DNA of 64,000 nucleotides, from NCBI GenBank assembly GCA_963677625.2, contig CAXXSW010000002.1, positions 744,001 through 808,000 on the forward strand, read 5' to 3'. Below the pieces are notes generated by a model, which saw only the letters and a program-made list of their open reading frames with translations, was not told the DNA's origin and did not search any database. Positions 62,305 to 64,000 of the stretch are shown here, piece after piece. Source of the stretch: UBA1351 sp963677625 (GTDB taxonomy: Bacteria; Bacillota; Clostridia; Lachnospirales; Vallitaleaceae). The first letter of the stretch is position 1; each line of letters begins with the position of its first letter. Both the position numbers and the translations under genes were made by a program.

Positions 62305-62585
62305 TACTTAACACATCCTTGCAGTAGAACCACAGCAAGCATTAAATAGACGGGTAACATACCCCATATGGAGGATTCACGCTTGAAGAGTTTATGTCCT
62401 GGTATAGACATAAAAGTCTTTAGGTCTATAGCTTTCTCTAGTTCTTTTTCTGTCAACTTACATACACGATAGTTGCCCATGAGTTCGAATAACTCAGGTT
62501 TCAGTTCTGCCTTGACTTCTTTATTCAAGGCAGAGATACTTTTCTTAATGATGATCTGGTCATCAGTGATTAATATATATTTCAC
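62304..62585 (-). CDS. Tail-anchored small membrane protein
   Basis: 93 residues; GTG start at 62585 follows TTGAGGTGATAGCC. A soluble N-terminal part (KYILITDDQIIIKKSISALN) precedes one C-terminal membrane helix (GMLPVYLMLAVVLLQGC). The topology, cytoplasmic domain plus C-terminal anchor, would allow it to tether the ATPase to the membrane. Confidence 0.7.
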   Translation of the reverse strand: MKYILITDDQIIIKKSISALNKEVKAELKPELFELMGNYRVCKLTEKELEKAIDLKTFMSIPGHKLFKRESSIWGMLPVYLMLAVVLLQGCVK

Positions 62586-62595
62586 GGCTATCACC

Positions 62596-62691
62596 TCAAT
62601 ATTTCCGATTGTCTATAGAGCTCATGACATTCTTTATTCCTGCTATTGCATACACTGTCATGGCCATAGCAACTAAGATACTATAATCCAT
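62596..62691 (-). CDS. 31-residue single-helix micro-protein
   Basis: ATG 62691 follows AAGGAAGTGATTGA. A hydrophobic helix (YSILVAMAMTVYAIAGI) is followed by a basic/polar tail ending NRKY. The size matches the minor tip proteins (pVII/pIX, about 32 residues) of filamentous phages. Confidence 0.6.
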   Translation of the reverse strand: MDYSILVAMAMTVYAIAGIKNVMSSIDNRKY

Positions 62692-62695
62692 TCAA

Positions 62696-62851
62696 TCACT
62701 TCCTTACTTTGTTGTTGAACTTCACATGGTCAAAGGCTGATGTTCCATAAGATACCATCTTTGAACCAATGGTGATTACAACGTCAACAACGAATATACC
62801 AACAAATATAGTTACGACATAAGAAACGACTTCAATCAAAATATTATCCAT
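62696..62851 (-). CDS. 51-residue single-helix micro-protein
   Basis: The ATG at 62851 overlaps the previous stop (TAATG). One long hydrophobic helix (IEVVSYVVTIFVGIFVVDVV) and a basic C-terminus (KFNNKVRK). It could be a second coat-like or tip protein. Confidence 0.6.
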   Translation of the reverse strand: MDNILIEVVSYVVTIFVGIFVVDVVITIGSKMVSYGTSAFDHVKFNNKVRK

Positions 62852-62964
62852 TACTTGTCAACACGTCCTCTCTTAAGTAATACAGCAGCTACTAACATGA
62901 CATTAAGTGCTAATTGTGTCATTCCAATAGCTACTAGATATTGTAAAAGTTCTAACTCTGTCAT
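62851..62964 (-). CDS. 37-residue single-helix micro-protein
   Basis: ATG 62964 follows AAAGGAAGACTT. Acidic start (TELELLQ), hydrophobic helix (YLVAIGMTQLALNVMLVAAVLL), basic end (KRGRVDK): the charge order of filamentous-phage capsid proteins, without a signal peptide as in pVII/pIX. Confidence 0.62.
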   Translation of the reverse strand: MTELELLQYLVAIGMTQLALNVMLVAAVLLKRGRVDK

Positions 62965-63029
62965 AAGTCTTCCTTTCTTTTGAAAAAGGACCATCACTCA
63001 GTAACAAGTGACAGCCCCTTAAGGTCATC

Positions 63030-63338
63030 TTAGTTGAAAGCCTGCTTCAAAGCTCTGATGATGATGAATGCCAAAGATACACCAAGAGTGATGTATAATA
63101 CTGGCAACATAACATCCAGAATCATTTGAGTCCAGCTGAACATTTCAGACATATTAAAATTCAAGCTGAGTGCTGGTGCAGGATCTTCAGTACAGTTACC
63201 GATGGTGGTTCCAAGGGTCATTATCAAAGCAAAAGTAAGAGCAACCGCTACATCTTTTCCCTTTAACAATTTTCCCCAAAGACCTTTCATGAAACCAGTC
63301 TTTTTTCCAGCTAATTGTTTGCTGTTAGTGTCTTTCAT
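63030..63338 (-). CDS. Major coat protein-like precursor
   Basis: 102 residues behind the strongest ribosome site of the element (GGAGGTAATAAG). A Lys-rich N-terminus (1-28) and hydrophobic helix (29-47) form a signal-peptide-like segment; TEDPAPA (50-56) offers an A-x-A cleavage site after residue 56. The mature part would be 46-53 residues: acidic/polar start (LSLNFNMSEMF), one hydrophobic helix (about 72-94) and a basic end (IIIRALKQAFN). This is the layout of pVIII-type major coat proteins. The call is structural; no sequence homology is claimed. Confidence 0.62.
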   Translation of the reverse strand: MKDTNSKQLAGKKTGFMKGLWGKLLKGKDVAVALTFALIMTLGTTIGNCTEDPAPALSLNFNMSEMFSWTQMILDVMLPVLYITLGVSLAFIIIRALKQAFN

Positions 63339-63392
63339 CTTATTACCTCCAAGACAGTTTTATTTATTTAAATGTGCACTTTAAATACTTAG

Positions 63393-63779
63393 TTATTTGA
63401 ACAACTTTCCAGTCTTTAGCATGGAACCTAATTTTCCACTACCAAGGAAGATGTTCTTGATAAAGTTAATGATTGCCATAAGAAGCTTATAGATCATAAA
63501 TCCAGCACCGACGATAAGAAGTAGGTATGTATAGTGAAAGAGTATTTCACCAGCTAGGTATCGATAACCACCGATAAAGGTGATTAAGCTAACACCATCA
63601 AAGCTATAACCGTCATTAATTTGGTCAATCATGTCTTGCATTACCACGTTTTGGTTAACAAGCAATCCATAAAATTCATAGATGCTATCAAACGAGGTGT
63701 AAAATACTTGAATCAGGTCTTCCCACAAGTTAGAAAGTACTCCTGGAAGACCAACGAAAAAATCAATCATTTGCTGCAT
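63393..63779 (-). CDS. Small multi-helix membrane protein (possible pVI-like minor coat protein)
   Basis: 128 residues, start preceded by GGGTGGTGACGGT. Amphipathic aromatic-rich N-terminal half (LPGVLSNLWEDLIQVFYTSF), then membrane helices about 65-110 (GEILFHYTYLLLIVGAGFMIY, LLMAIINFIKNIFL) and a basic tail. Size and placement directly after a larger C-terminally anchored protein recall the gene III-gene VI order of Ff phages. Function inferred from context only. Confidence 0.62.
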   Translation of the reverse strand: MQQMIDFFVGLPGVLSNLWEDLIQVFYTSFDSIYEFYGLLVNQNVVMQDMIDQINDGYSFDGVSLITFIGGYRYLAGEILFHYTYLLLIVGAGFMIYKLLMAIINFIKNIFLGSGKLGSMLKTGKLFK

Positions 63780-63792
63780 ACCGTCACCACCC

Positions 63793-63999
63793 CTATGTTA
63801 CTCTGAAAGTGTCCAAGTGACGCTTTAGAGTCTTTAGCAATATAAATGTAAACACAAAGGTTACAATCCACGATAATAATTCATGGATTGATAGGTTAAA
63901 ACCACCTAATGTCAGTTGTTTAGTCTTTTCAATCGCTAATAGGGTATCAGGATGAAAAAGAGTAGTTGAGACTGGAATCTTGAAGATCAGTCCAACAAT
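63793..63999 (-). CDS. C-terminal end of a membrane-anchored protein (5' end outside window)
   Basis: An open frame from the right edge to a stop at 63793 gives 68 residues ending in a membrane helix (IHELLSWIVTFVFTFILL) and a short basic tail (KTLKRHLDTFRVT). It lies just upstream of the 128-residue membrane gene. A C-terminal anchor with a short basic tail is the topology of filamentous-phage adsorption proteins (pIII), but the main body is not visible. Confidence 0.6.
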   Translation of the reverse strand: MVGLIFKIPVSTTLFHPDTLLAIEKTKQLTLGGFNLSIHELLSWIVTFVFTFILLKTLKRHLDTFRVT

Positions 64000-64000
64000 G

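Larger units (their letters stand above)
56050..64000 (-). mobile_element. Integrated filamentous-phage (inovirus)-like element, right end outside window
   Basis: All genes run on the minus strand. In transcription order from the right edge: a membrane-anchored protein (partial), 128-residue membrane protein, major-coat-like precursor, three one-helix micro-proteins, a tail-anchored protein, a soluble protein, a Zot/pI-type ATPase, an 800-bp non-coding region, eight small early genes, a rolling-circle initiator and a tyrosine integrase next to tRNA-Gly. Filamentous phages show this modular plan (structure-assembly-replication, ssDNA intergenic region). An alternative is a small conjugative or plasmid-derived element, since Rep_trans initiators occur there too, but no relaxase-coupling FtsK-type protein or type IV secretion gene is seen in the visible part. 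Confidence 0.75.

Overview
The window is a low-GC, Gram-positive (Firmicutes) chromosome segment, most likely from a strictly anaerobic Clostridia of the Lachnospirales type. The evidence is AT-rich codon use, AGGAGG-type ribosome binding sites, sigma-A promoters with 17-bp spacing, T-tailed intrinsic terminators, LexA boxes of the Bacillus/Clostridium type, S-layer-homology (SLH) proteins and a eukaryote-like (type 2) IleRS. I cannot name the species from sequence alone.

Positions 1-8.2 kb: the 3' end of a DEAD-box RNA helicase, a GGDEF sensor protein, an ammonium transporter/P-II pair behind a structured leader, an SOS-controlled Y-family polymerase with a small partner gene, and an IS30-family element whose transposase carries a one-base frameshift. 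Positions 8.5-23.2 kb: a thioesterase, a HAD phosphatase, three SLH cell-surface proteins, a secreted S41 protease, a Gfo/Idh oxidoreductase, an MFS transporter with a DUF1934 partner, and pyrG. Positions 23.3-45.6 kb: lipid acylation (plsC), a PadR/membrane-protein pair with repeated operators, a CapA-like lipoprotein, malQ, pncB, a free-standing 42-residue micro-gene with its own promoter and terminator, an MFS transporter, ileS, a MarR-ArsA-ArsA cluster, an AIM24-like protein, glgP behind a CcpA (cre) site, and a chemoreceptor.

Positions 46-53.3 kb form a disaccharide locus: an AraC regulator diverges from a binding protein and two permeases, followed by a GH65 phosphorylase and beta-phosphoglucomutase. 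Imported alpha-glucoside would be split by phosphate to beta-glucose-1-P and isomerised to glucose-6-P. With malQ and glgP, much of the window concerns alpha-glucan economy. A GIY-YIG protein, tRNA-Tyr, a lipoprotein, an AraC/GyrI-like regulator and tRNA-Phe/tRNA-Gly follow.

From about 56.1 kb to the right edge lies an integrated element, all genes on the minus strand, next to the 3' end of tRNA-Gly(GCC). It has a tyrosine integrase, a Rep_trans-type rolling-circle initiator, a set of tiny early genes (ribbon-helix-helix, Cys-rich, membrane), an 800-bp intergenic region with a perfect 13-bp hairpin, then a morphogenesis-like operon: a Zot/pI-type ATPase, several 31-51-residue one-helix proteins, and a protein with the layout of a filamentous-phage major coat precursor. 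This is best read as an inovirus (filamentous phage) prophage of a Gram-positive host, cut off by the window edge. It is the most novel item here.

Four copies of a small terminator-associated repeat (core TATAGGAAAG) are scattered through the chromosomal part. No CRISPR array, rRNA or T-box was seen.
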